Positions 43,901 through 51,803 of a DNA stretch of 64,000 bases are shown piece by piece. Position 1 is the stretch's first letter; each line of letters opens with the position of its first letter. The notes beneath the pieces were generated by a model that was not told the DNA's origin, made no database searches, and saw only the letters and a list, made by a program, of their open reading frames with translations. The stretch is from an uncultured Clostridia bacterium. GTDB taxonomy: Bacteria; Bacillota; Clostridia; Christensenellales; Borkfalkiaceae. Location: contig CAMUNT010000001.1 of assembly GCA_947090365.1 (NCBI GenBank), positions 20,826 to 84,825 of the forward strand. Reading direction: 5' to 3'. A program made the translations under genes and the position numbers.

Positions 43901-44317
43901 ATGGTCGTAAGTAAAGTCGCAGCTCCCGCAACAAAAGCGGAAGAAGAAATAAAGGTACTTTCGCGTGCCGCTCTCGACGAGCTTATAAGCGAAGCGCGCG
44001 AACAGTTCTTCGTCAGCGAAGCCGTTTGGAAAAAGCTTGATGATTTTACGGAAGCTGTAAATGTTGCCGAAAGGTTCGCAATAGACAATAAATCCCTTTT
44101 ACAGCTGGAAAAATACACTTCTGTTCTTATGGAGTGCGGTGCTGACGAAAACGAAACGATAATAAATATGTTTACAGCGAAAATATTGCTGTTATTGAAG
44201 GTTTCAAAGGCCTACCGCAAGGAAAACGGCGGAAAAACGTTGTACGGTATAATCGAAAAGCTGTTCAGTGAGGAGAATTTAAACGCAGTACAGCGCGCAC
44301 TCGTATCGGGCGTATAG
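40949..44317 (+). CDS. GH3-like domain fused by a membrane hairpin to a degenerate McrB-type AAA domain
   Basis: 1,122 aa from ATG 40949 (AGGAG at 40938-40942). Residues ~1-280 resemble the GH3 TIM barrel (FFPSDKALASTWNNEVI); ~305-480 the GH3 C-domain (SIVLIKNNNRVLPLAKN, SGKLVDTFYRDF); ~500-610 the GH3 fibronectin-like domain (RYPFGYGLSFTEFEY). There is no signal peptide. Two transmembrane helices lie at ~668-725, so both ends should face the cytosol. Residues ~800-1115 align with the AAA proteins encoded next, but Walker A has lost GKT and Walker B reads FIMLENVSM instead of VLDEMN, so it cannot bind ATP normally. The usual GH3 nucleophile motif is not visible. First gene of the operon; it is probably a scaffold or regulator. 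Confidence 0.72.
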   Translation: MLKNHELIFRMSLHQRVRLITSPKPDENCPVESYEFPVFHLYSNPSLKTTDKFATFFPSDKALASTWNNEVIKNVYECTGNEAKANKEYAYFNITDCAEREGISEDGFLTSEFLKQKASGIRSSGAYLNFDDCPATENKAVLNETVKTITDGVLSGNKANSLRVYSVEAAESILKSGFKGLLFGVASDKCEVAKYIFHGITLVFVSADTMDGLEDYIVELTEKYEKSKEEYENGTINLAEFDRRKRSGEILDAEAVNSACDNMISLLLALKNSGPASVEEKPVRAGRSDRVPLFNEVYHDKLAYSAAQQSIVLIKNNNRVLPLAKNTPIAVIGEYAEDNGYRITNKNNPTVLHRPFDEINNYGNINAVGYVHGYRAGESKRLDLIEKALNLCDEAKFALVYLCAGKGASAIPAGQMELLDALARKGVKIIAVVSAERTIDMSFTDKCEAVLFSYNAGQGCAQAVFDIVTGEISPSGKLVDTFYRDFTAVSVEEGVPAYCTAGSSNVRYPFGYGLSFTEFEYKNLKITDSGVSCTVTNKGKYDGYCTVLMFVQRINAHTTLANRILRGYCKVFIKKGDSAKAEILFTDDTFKAYDRDKNRLYMQGGKYEISLCDNANATLLRGERDFKERSFEIKHESKQVASSSDGVISFTDTDLDKYIRREKKKISYGFRLFIALMLTLYYDAMGVGLLVSNLIADKTLLLYTVIGVLLFAGNLLAVIYIVIISKRRKLQNFMHPNEVLTDMVDSVKEFDEIAKIVYNKPVEKPIAEFDPDDGEDEAEEEHIRRYDATFAEDEDEIEFSSKVSFSELCSAFRIFASNRGLSVEISSVRSLFSAMTSGKVLFISCKNKEVLPALTDVLCEYFAINGRVTASDEWKTQEDLLWKKGGSADDYVPSEVSNAINSAVKTPERNCFIMLENVSMHNLCDYFPTFLDYANFPSEEHILNLGEDVSLEIPDNISFLIVPSADNFTEELTPAVAHAGMLVDMVVSKVAAPATKAEEEIKVLSRAALDELISEAREQFFVSEAVWKKLDDFTEAVNVAERFAIDNKSLLQLEKYTSVLMECGADENETIINMFTAKILLLLKVSKAYRKENGGKTLYGIIEKLFSEENLNAVQRALVSGV

Positions 44318-44338
44318 TTTTTAAAGGAGTTAAAAGGC

Positions 44339-45784
44339 GTGAACGCAATTCTTGCAGTCGACTGGAATTCGGTCGGAGATAAAATATGGGGTGGGCTTAC
44401 AAGCCGAACCGCTCTGCTTGTCTATGCAGGGCTTGTACTTGCGCTCATTATTACCGTTATAATACGAGTAATCGTTGCGGAGTTCAACAGAGCCGCAATG
44501 CTTAAAAACGCACTCGAAGGCGACGAAAAGGGTGAGCGTCAGGAAATTCTTGAAGTTACCCGAAAAACCATCGAGGAAGAGTTAGAGCCTATTAAAGATT
44601 TATCTTTCAGGTCGGTTACCGTTGCCGGGAGCGTCAAGGGCGCTAAGGGGGCTATGCCCGTTCCTGCGGGTGACGGTGACGAAGCGGAAGAAAGCGAAGA
44701 GGGATCGCGCTTTTATATGCTAACGGAAATAGACAAATTTTACGCGAACTACACTGCGCCTGAATATGACGACGAATTAAGTCTGAAAGAAATATGCGAA
44801 GAGTTCCGCAACTATTCGGCAGGGGAGTTGAAGCTGTATTACGATATAGAGGATATACGCAGATTTATCGGAGGACTGGCGGTAACGAAGTTAATAATTC
44901 TGCAAGGAATGTCTGGAACGGGAAAGACGTCGCTGGCGTATGCGTTCGGCGAGTTTGTGGATAATAAGACGGTAGTAGTGCCGATACAGCCGATGTGGAA
45001 GGAGCGAACGGATTTAGTAGGATACTACAACGAATTTACGCGTAAATTCAACGAAACGACGCTGTTGTATAAGATGTACGAAGCGGACTACAACGACGAT
45101 ATATATATAACGGTACTGGACGAAATGAACATAGCGAGAGTAGAATACTACTTTGCAGAGTTTTTGTCGTTGCTGGAAATACCTAACGTAGACGGGCGAA
45201 ATCTGGACGTAGTGGCAGACAAGAGAGAGGACGACCCGAAGCTATTGCAGAGCGACGGAAAGCTGAGACTGCCGACGAATATGTGGTTTATAGGAACGGC
45301 GAACAACGACGACAGTACGTTTGCGATATCGGATAAGGTATACGACAGAGCGATGGTATTGAACTTGGATAAGAAAGCGATACCGTTCGAGGTAAAGGAA
45401 TACGGACAAAAGAGGATATCGGCGAAGCGGTTGGAAGAGCTGTATAAGCGGGCGCAGAGAGAGTTTGATATAACGGACAGGAATTTAAGAAGGATAAAGA
45501 AGCTGGACGAATATATGATAAAGACGTTCCATATAACGTTCGGCAACCGAATAATGAAGCAGATAAGAAGTTATGTGCCGGTGCTTGTGGCGTGCGGAGG
45601 AACGGAGCTTGAAGCGTTGGACGATATACTGGCGAGGAAGGTATTCAGGAAGCTTGAATCGAAGAACCCGGTATATATCAAGCAGATGGCGGACGGAACG
45701 TGCGCGTACTTAGACGAGCTGTTCGGAGAAAACAAGCTTCCGCTGTGCAAAGAACAAATAAGATTAATCGAGCAAAACGTTTAA
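44339..45784 (+). CDS. Membrane-anchored McrB-like AAA ATPase (copy 1)
   Basis: 481 aa with GTG start (AAAGGAG at 44323-44329). One transmembrane helix (~residues 23-45) and an acidic linker precede the AAA module, which is identical to copy 2 from residue 120 to the end. Walker A GMSGTGKTS is at ~190, Walker B TVLDEMN at ~258, and the sensor region reads WFIGTANNDDSTFAISDKVYDRA. The DEMN and NNDDS..VYDRA pattern is that of McrB/MoxR-clade AAA proteins. The DNA of the AAA part has unusual codon choice (see findings). It lacks the DNA-binding N-domain of McrB; the membrane anchor replaces it. Confidence 0.8.
   Translation: MNAILAVDWNSVGDKIWGGLTSRTALLVYAGLVLALIITVIIRVIVAEFNRAAMLKNALEGDEKGERQEILEVTRKTIEEELEPIKDLSFRSVTVAGSVKGAKGAMPVPAGDGDEAEESEEGSRFYMLTEIDKFYANYTAPEYDDELSLKEICEEFRNYSAGELKLYYDIEDIRRFIGGLAVTKLIILQGMSGTGKTSLAYAFGEFVDNKTVVVPIQPMWKERTDLVGYYNEFTRKFNETTLLYKMYEADYNDDIYITVLDEMNIARVEYYFAEFLSLLEIPNVDGRNLDVVADKREDDPKLLQSDGKLRLPTNMWFIGTANNDDSTFAISDKVYDRAMVLNLDKKAIPFEVKEYGQKRISAKRLEELYKRAQREFDITDRNLRRIKKLDEYMIKTFHITFGNRIMKQIRSYVPVLVACGGTELEALDDILARKVFRKLESKNPVYIKQMADGTCAYLDELFGENKLPLCKEQIRLIEQNV
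44696..45784 (+). repeat. 1,089-bp near-identical block, copy 1
   Basis: Matches 48111-49199 base for base wherever compared; the one difference seen is C44710 versus T48125 (silent). It begins at GAAGAGGGATCGCG and ends exactly at the stop codon. It covers the linker end plus the entire AAA domain. Confidence 0.93.
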
Positions 45785-45820
45785 CCGTTTGCAATTTTAC
45801 TATTAATACAGGTAGCATTT

Positions 45821-47629
45821 GTGAATAACTTAGAAATTTATTATCGCGCTTTGAAGGAATACCGCAAGGAAACGGCGGGTAACACTTTGTGTGAAAAGGA
45901 CAGAAAAGCGATAACCAAAGCCAATAAAGACTGCGATAAGTTAAACACAATTAAATATTTATGCATAATCGACGAAGACTGGATCAAAAGGATTGAGGAA
46001 GGGCTTGAATTTGTCGAAAAGGCAGTGCAGGAAGAGAGGCAGTTTATTCGCGTAAACGGCGAAGTCGTACCTATTGAAAAGGTTAAGCGCATCTCGAAGG
46101 ATTCGGTCGAGCATCTTGCAAAGCACAGTGAAATGATAACCCATATTCCCGAAGAGGAAACCGACACCGTCGTCCCCGATAAGCTGTATATGGTCGAAAA
46201 GCTAAGCGATTACGCCGTATACGAAAACAGATTTCTGTTTATGCTTTTAAGCTATCTGAGGGATTTTATACAGTTCCGTCTTGAAAAGATAGAAACTCTG
46301 CGCAGAACGTACATAAGCGATTTATCGGTTTCGAAGAAAATCGAAACGAAAAAGCGCACTTTTACCATCGAAACGAAAATTCATGAAAAGCGTCTGGATA
46401 ACCCTTACCCTATTGCAGACAAAACGTCGGCGTCAATCGTAAAGCGTATAGAAAACTGTCAGAGTATAATAAATATGCTTCTCGGTACCGATCTTATGGT
46501 ACAGGTAGCGAAAACTCCTATGATAAAACCGCCGATCGTTAAAACAAACGTATTGAAGATGAACAACAACTTCAAAAACGCTTTGGCGCTCTACGATTAT
46601 ATAGCGTCGTATAACGGTTTGGGTTTTACTTACGAAGAAGTTCATACAGATTATGCGCCTTACGGCGAACAGCTTGCAGACGAGCTGGCGGAATCCTTTT
46701 TAATGACGTCGTTTACTGCGTTTAAAGTAGGCAACGGAATTGAGGATTTGCTTGAATCGGCTTACGTTGAGGAAGAAAAGCGCAGAAAGGAAGCGGAAAA
46801 TAAAAAGCTTGAAGAGCGTTTGAAGCGGTTAAAAAGGCGCGCGCTTGAATCCAACAAGTCGCTTGAAGAATACGTACTGCTTTTAGACGAGCGCAACAGA
46901 GCGTTGGAGCGCGACAGTGAACAGCTTGCGCTTGTAAGGCAGGAAATCACTGCATTAAACCACCGCATAGACGTAATTACGCTTGAAAAGAAAGAGCTGA
47001 ACCGCAGGTTTACCGAATTAAGCGGGCAGATTGACGAGAAGGACAGGGAAATCGCCTCGCTCAATCAGAAATACATAGAGGATACTACCGCGCTTAAAAA
47101 TGCGCACGAACAGGAAATTGCAACCGTTAAGGGTGACTGCGAGCAGCAGATAGAAGCAAAACAGCTTGAATTTGCAGAAAAAATGCAGACGGCTATTTCG
47201 GAATACGAAGATAAACACGCCCAATTAAACGCGCAAAAGCAACAGCTTGAAGAAAACGCGCGCGAGGTTAAACAAAGGGAAGAAAACCTTGACGGCGAAA
47301 TCGGACGCAGAGAAAAAGAAATAGAAGAAAAATACCGCACCGAATACGAGGAAAAGGCAAAAATCGCAAAAAAGACGGCTGACGACGCAGTGAAAGAGCT
47401 TGCGCTCGTCCGCGGTGAGCTTGACGGAATACGCGTCGCGCAGGGCAAACTCGAACCCAGTACGGACTACGCCTCGCGCGAGCGGTTCGTAGAGTTGCAG
47501 GAAGCGTACGTTGCGTTTGAGAAATTCTTCAAAGCTCAATGGAAAATCACAAAAAAGGAAATACGCAAACAGGTTCTTTGGGCAAAGCAGGCGAAAAAGA
47601 ATAAAAAAAAGGAAAAAACGGAAAGTTAA
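45821..47629 (+). CDS. DUF2357-like/coiled-coil protein, probable AAA partner without nuclease
   Basis: 602 aa, GTG start with a weak site (CAGGTAG). Residues ~100-320 resemble the N-terminal domain of McrC-type proteins (DUF2357): SDYAVYENRFLFMLLSYLRD, then IKPPIVKTNVLKMNNNFKNA and a conserved helical end (LADELAESFLMTSFTAFK). Residues ~325-560 are continuous charged coiled coil (EKKELNRRFTELSGQIDEKD), and the end is very basic (KQAKKNKKKEKTES). The PD-(D/E)xK nuclease that normally follows DUF2357 is absent. McrC binds and stimulates the McrB hexamer, and the gene lies between the two AAA genes, so a partner role is inferred. The domain call needs profile searches. Confidence 0.6.
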   Translation: MNNLEIYYRALKEYRKETAGNTLCEKDRKAITKANKDCDKLNTIKYLCIIDEDWIKRIEEGLEFVEKAVQEERQFIRVNGEVVPIEKVKRISKDSVEHLAKHSEMITHIPEEETDTVVPDKLYMVEKLSDYAVYENRFLFMLLSYLRDFIQFRLEKIETLRRTYISDLSVSKKIETKKRTFTIETKIHEKRLDNPYPIADKTSASIVKRIENCQSIINMLLGTDLMVQVAKTPMIKPPIVKTNVLKMNNNFKNALALYDYIASYNGLGFTYEEVHTDYAPYGEQLADELAESFLMTSFTAFKVGNGIEDLLESAYVEEEKRRKEAENKKLEERLKRLKRRALESNKSLEEYVLLLDERNRALERDSEQLALVRQEITALNHRIDVITLEKKELNRRFTELSGQIDEKDREIASLNQKYIEDTTALKNAHEQEIATVKGDCEQQIEAKQLEFAEKMQTAISEYEDKHAQLNAQKQQLEENAREVKQREENLDGEIGRREKEIEEKYRTEYEEKAKIAKKTADDAVKELALVRGELDGIRVAQGKLEPSTDYASRERFVELQEAYVAFEKFFKAQWKITKKEIRKQVLWAKQAKKNKKKEKTES

Positions 47630-47654
47630 ACGCAAAAAATCTTAAAAGGAGCAA

Positions 47655-49199
47655 GTGACGAAATTGAAGAAGCGCGATAAAATTCTTTTGATAATCAAAA
47701 TCCTTATCACGGTCATACTCGTGGCGGGTCTTTTCACGCTTCTCGTTTTTGCTCTATTGAAGCAGTTTGAAAGCTACGGCGGAAGCGGATTTATTCCAAA
47801 GCTCGAAACAAGTCTGAAATTTTTGTTTTTAGGTCTAGCACTGTTGCTGCCAGTCGTATTGGTAATAATTATCGTAGCTCAGTTTACGGGCACGCACAAA
47901 AACGATATGGTAACGCTTGAATATCTTGACATTGATTTCAGGGAGAAAAAGAAAAAGCTTGTCAGTCGGGAAGAGATAAATTACGCAGGCGAGGAGCAGT
48001 TCAGAAAACACCCCGAACTTGTGCCGAAGTCTGTAATTGCAGGCAGTACGGCAATGAAAACGACGGCAACCGCCCCTGTCGGCTCTTCTACGGAGGGTGA
48101 AGAAGTCGGAGAAGAGGGATCGCGTTTTTATATGCTAACGGAAATAGACAAATTTTACGCGAACTACACTGCGCCTGAATATGACGACGAATTAAGTCTG
48201 AAAGAAATATGCGAAGAGTTCCGCAACTATTCGGCAGGGGAGTTGAAGCTGTATTACGATATAGAGGATATACGCAGATTTATCGGAGGACTGGCGGTAA
48301 CGAAGTTAATAATTCTGCAAGGAATGTCTGGAACGGGAAAGACGTCGCTGGCGTATGCGTTCGGCGAGTTTGTGGATAATAAGACGGTAGTAGTGCCGAT
48401 ACAGCCGATGTGGAAGGAGCGAACGGATTTAGTAGGATACTACAACGAATTTACGCGTAAATTCAACGAAACGACGCTGTTGTATAAGATGTACGAAGCG
48501 GACTACAACGACGATATATATATAACGGTACTGGACGAAATGAACATAGCGAGAGTAGAATACTACTTTGCAGAGTTTTTGTCGTTGCTGGAAATACCTA
48601 ACGTAGACGGGCGAAATCTGGACGTAGTGGCAGACAAGAGAGAGGACGACCCGAAGCTATTGCAGAGCGACGGAAAGCTGAGACTGCCGACGAATATGTG
48701 GTTTATAGGAACGGCGAACAACGACGACAGTACGTTTGCGATATCGGATAAGGTATACGACAGAGCGATGGTATTGAACTTGGATAAGAAAGCGATACCG
48801 TTCGAGGTAAAGGAATACGGACAAAAGAGGATATCGGCGAAGCGGTTGGAAGAGCTGTATAAGCGGGCGCAGAGAGAGTTTGATATAACGGACAGGAATT
48901 TAAGAAGGATAAAGAAGCTGGACGAATATATGATAAAGACGTTCCATATAACGTTCGGCAACCGAATAATGAAGCAGATAAGAAGTTATGTGCCGGTGCT
49001 TGTGGCGTGCGGAGGAACGGAGCTTGAAGCGTTGGACGATATACTGGCGAGGAAGGTATTCAGGAAGCTTGAATCGAAGAACCCGGTATATATCAAGCAG
49101 ATGGCGGACGGAACGTGCGCGTACTTAGACGAGCTGTTCGGAGAAAACAAGCTTCCGCTGTGCAAAGAACAAATAAGATTAATCGAGCAAAACGTTTAA
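47655..49199 (+). CDS. Membrane-anchored McrB-like AAA ATPase (copy 2)
   Basis: 514 aa. GTG 47655 lies only 3 nt after AAAAGGAG, so TTG 47664 is a possible alternative start. Two transmembrane helices (~10-32 and ~52-76) and a linker unrelated to copy 1 precede an AAA module identical to copy 1 from residue 153 (Walker A at ~223, Walker B at ~291). Same ATPase, different membrane anchor: the pair may form mixed rings or sit in different complexes. The stop is 12 bp before the next gene. Confidence 0.8.
   Translation: MTKLKKRDKILLIIKILITVILVAGLFTLLVFALLKQFESYGGSGFIPKLETSLKFLFLGLALLLPVVLVIIIVAQFTGTHKNDMVTLEYLDIDFREKKKKLVSREEINYAGEEQFRKHPELVPKSVIAGSTAMKTTATAPVGSSTEGEEVGEEGSRFYMLTEIDKFYANYTAPEYDDELSLKEICEEFRNYSAGELKLYYDIEDIRRFIGGLAVTKLIILQGMSGTGKTSLAYAFGEFVDNKTVVVPIQPMWKERTDLVGYYNEFTRKFNETTLLYKMYEADYNDDIYITVLDEMNIARVEYYFAEFLSLLEIPNVDGRNLDVVADKREDDPKLLQSDGKLRLPTNMWFIGTANNDDSTFAISDKVYDRAMVLNLDKKAIPFEVKEYGQKRISAKRLEELYKRAQREFDITDRNLRRIKKLDEYMIKTFHITFGNRIMKQIRSYVPVLVACGGTELEALDDILARKVFRKLESKNPVYIKQMADGTCAYLDELFGENKLPLCKEQIRLIEQNV
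48111..49199 (+). repeat. 1,089-bp near-identical block, copy 2
   Basis: Partner of 44696-45784 in direct orientation, 3,415 bp apart. Recombination between the copies would delete the coiled-coil gene and fuse the two AAA genes. Confidence 0.93.
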
Positions 49200-49211
49200 A
49201 AGGAGGAGGCA

Positions 49212-51779
49212 ATGACTAAATTCAGAAAATCGCTTTTAATTTTCGGAATTCTGGTGCTGTTGATATGTACGGCACTGGGGACTTTTATAGTGCTTTCTCT
49301 TACCGGCTCGCTTAAAGCCGAACCTATTGCGCTTGAATTTACGATAGGCAATCTCACGCGTGAATATAACGGCGAACCGCAGAAGGCGAGTCTGGAAGAC
49401 GAGGACTGCCGCGATCTCGTTAATATGGACGGCGGTTATTTAATCGAGGGGCACGAGTTTGACTCGGTAACTTTTACCGGTGAACAGACAGACGTTGGCT
49501 GGTGCCGTATAGGACTGAGCTTAAAGGTTATAGACGGAAACGGTTACGACGTAACCGACCAATACAAAATCAAAGTTAACGAAGGTGTTTTATTTGTAAC
49601 GCCGACTCAGGTAAATATAAAAGTTAACGCAACCGAAGTTCCTTACGACGGAACGGCAATCGATATCGGAGACGATTATACCGCTTCGGGGCTTGCCAAG
49701 GGGCATAGCGTATCATTGAAAATAAGCGATAAATGGTTTGCAGAAAAGGGTAAGCACGTTGCGGGGAATACGCTTAACGCAGGCGATCTTGATTTAACGA
49801 TCGTTGACGGCAACGGCAGGGACGTGTCGTATAACTACAACACATCTCTTGCGTGCAGGGTAAACATATCCGAGCGTCCGCTGACTATTGCGCCCGAAAA
49901 CGTCCAAAAGCCCTACGACGGTCAGGCTTTGGAATGTTCCGAAGGTAAAATCGTGACAGGTTCGCTTGCCGCCGGGCACTATATTACTTACAGATGTGAA
50001 ACCGCGGACGGTATGCCCGCAAAGCTGACGGACGTCGGCAGTCTTGAAATAATAGCAAAGGCGATTATTTACGATATTAACGGCGACGACGTATCCGACA
50101 ATTACGTTATAGGTTCCAAATACGGTAATATTACGGTCACCAAGGCAAACCTTACCGTCAGCTTAAAGCCTATTGAAAACGAATACGGCAAGCCTTTCAG
50201 CGTAACCTCTGACGAGCTTTGCACGATTATTTCTACTATGAATAATCTCAGCTTGAAGTTTATCGATGAAAATTATCTTAACGTCAATTTCGCAGGGCGT
50301 GCTTTGGGAACTGCACCTTATACTCTCGGCGTTGACGACTTTGAGATTTTCAACGGGGACGAAAACGTAACCGATAAATTCAATATAATCGTTAATTCAA
50401 GCAATATGAAAATTACCCCGAGAGAGGTTAAGCTTGTTCAGGACGAAAGCTTACAGCTGAGTACTGTTTATCAAGGTAATTTCACGTTCAATAAAGGATT
50501 GTCGTTAGACGGTATTGCAGAAAAACACAGTATAACCTCCTTTACCTGCGAATCCGTTTCGGCGGGCGACGCGAAGCCGAGTAAAATCGTTTCTTTATCA
50601 TTAGTTGACGAGTACGGCAATAGTGCGCTTGAATATTATAATATTACGAACCTGTCGGAATTTGCGGTAATCTTAAACGTCGAAAAAAAAGCAATAACTG
50701 TTTATCTTACCGAAAATCTGGAAATCGAAGCACGTGACGGCGGGATAAACGGTATAGAGCTTGCCGGATATATTAATTGCGACGTGCTTGACGCCGAAAA
50801 TTTCACCGTCGTTAATACAACGTATGACCAGTTGGGCGTAAACGAAGTCACGTTCGAGTGGAAAGACAGCGAAAACGCAGAATACGTTAATAACTATCAG
50901 ATAGAAGCGGGAAACGCTGAATTCTTGCTTATCAGAAATTATACGGCAACCATTGACGCAAATACGGCGCAATTCAAAATTTACGATGCTAAGCCCGTTA
51001 TCGAAGAAGATTTAACTTTTGAAAAGTTGGGTGTAAATGCGGATAATACAACAGGTTTTAAATTCGGTTCTTCAAATCTATTGGGCTTGACGGAGGGCGG
51101 AACTTACGACGCGGAAGTGCTGTTCAGAAAAAGCGAATACGAACGTTTTACCGTAACGGGAAAATATGTAATCGAACCTTTTAAAGTAACTGTTAAAATA
51201 GATACGTCTGCAATTTACGACGGACGCAGGTATGAACCGCACGTAAGCGTGTTGATTGTAGAAGGTGAGCTGAACGGCGTTTCGTATTCCGTAAAAAGTT
51301 ATACCGGAAAATATACGGAAGAAATTACCGAGGCAGGTAAGAAAGACATAATTAACGTCGGCGATCATACGTTAAAGTTCGACAGTGTAGATTTAATTAC
51401 TAGCGGCGGTAAAAGCGTAAATCCCGATAACGTTCAGGTTGACTTAACCGCTTCTTACGTCAACGTTAAAATTACTCCGCGACCTCTTCAAATTAAGCTG
51501 GATACTCTGACAGGAACAAGAAAATCCATTATGATGCAAACCGATGCGGATTTAATTAATTTAGTCAACGTATCGAACCTTGCCGACGGCGAAACGTTTA
51601 AAATCGAAGATGAAAACGGTGATATAACAGGCGCGTTCGAGGTATCGTTTGACGGGTCGTCCTTTGATACTTCGTTCGTCAGAATTTACAGAACGACGGG
51701 TAACGTTACGGAAGACGTTACAAAAAATTATTTAAAACTCGAAGCTGTCGTAAACGGAATAGTTACCGTTACCGATTAA
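49212..51779 (+). CDS. Membrane-anchored YDG/MBG-type repeat protein
   Basis: 855 aa. An uncleaved-type N-terminal transmembrane helix (~8-30) is followed by about eight beta-sandwich repeats of ~90 aa with the YDG/YNG motif near each start (TREYNGEPQKAS, VPYDGTAIDIGD, KPYDGQALECS, AIYDGRRYEP). YDG and MBG domains build extended stalks of bacterial surface proteins. There is no LPXTG or C-terminal anchor. AAAGGAGGAGG precedes ATG 49212. It is the smaller of two tandem paralogues. A surface rod role is by family. Confidence 0.8.
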   Translation: MTKFRKSLLIFGILVLLICTALGTFIVLSLTGSLKAEPIALEFTIGNLTREYNGEPQKASLEDEDCRDLVNMDGGYLIEGHEFDSVTFTGEQTDVGWCRIGLSLKVIDGNGYDVTDQYKIKVNEGVLFVTPTQVNIKVNATEVPYDGTAIDIGDDYTASGLAKGHSVSLKISDKWFAEKGKHVAGNTLNAGDLDLTIVDGNGRDVSYNYNTSLACRVNISERPLTIAPENVQKPYDGQALECSEGKIVTGSLAAGHYITYRCETADGMPAKLTDVGSLEIIAKAIIYDINGDDVSDNYVIGSKYGNITVTKANLTVSLKPIENEYGKPFSVTSDELCTIISTMNNLSLKFIDENYLNVNFAGRALGTAPYTLGVDDFEIFNGDENVTDKFNIIVNSSNMKITPREVKLVQDESLQLSTVYQGNFTFNKGLSLDGIAEKHSITSFTCESVSAGDAKPSKIVSLSLVDEYGNSALEYYNITNLSEFAVILNVEKKAITVYLTENLEIEARDGGINGIELAGYINCDVLDAENFTVVNTTYDQLGVNEVTFEWKDSENAEYVNNYQIEAGNAEFLLIRNYTATIDANTAQFKIYDAKPVIEEDLTFEKLGVNADNTTGFKFGSSNLLGLTEGGTYDAEVLFRKSEYERFTVTGKYVIEPFKVTVKIDTSAIYDGRRYEPHVSVLIVEGELNGVSYSVKSYTGKYTEEITEAGKKDIINVGDHTLKFDSVDLITSGGKSVNPDNVQVDLTASYVNVKITPRPLQIKLDTLTGTRKSIMMQTDADLINLVNVSNLADGETFKIEDENGDITGAFEVSFDGSSFDTSFVRIYRTTGNVTEDVTKNYLKLEAVVNGIVTVTD

Positions 51780-51803
51780 ATCAAAAAGACAAAAAGGGCT
51801 TTT

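Noticed and set aside
45148..45546. Antisense ORF of 132 codons conserved in both AAA copies (also 48563-48961)
   Set aside because: It exists because sense codons end in A/G, giving pyrimidine-first, Ser/Leu/Phe-rich antisense codons. It has no ribosome binding site and is conserved only because the blocks are copies.
44339..49199. AAA pair plus coiled-coil gene as a classical McrBC restriction system
   Set aside because: There is no nuclease motif and no DNA-binding N-domain, and both ATPases begin with transmembrane helices; only the motor and possible partner domain are shared with McrBC.
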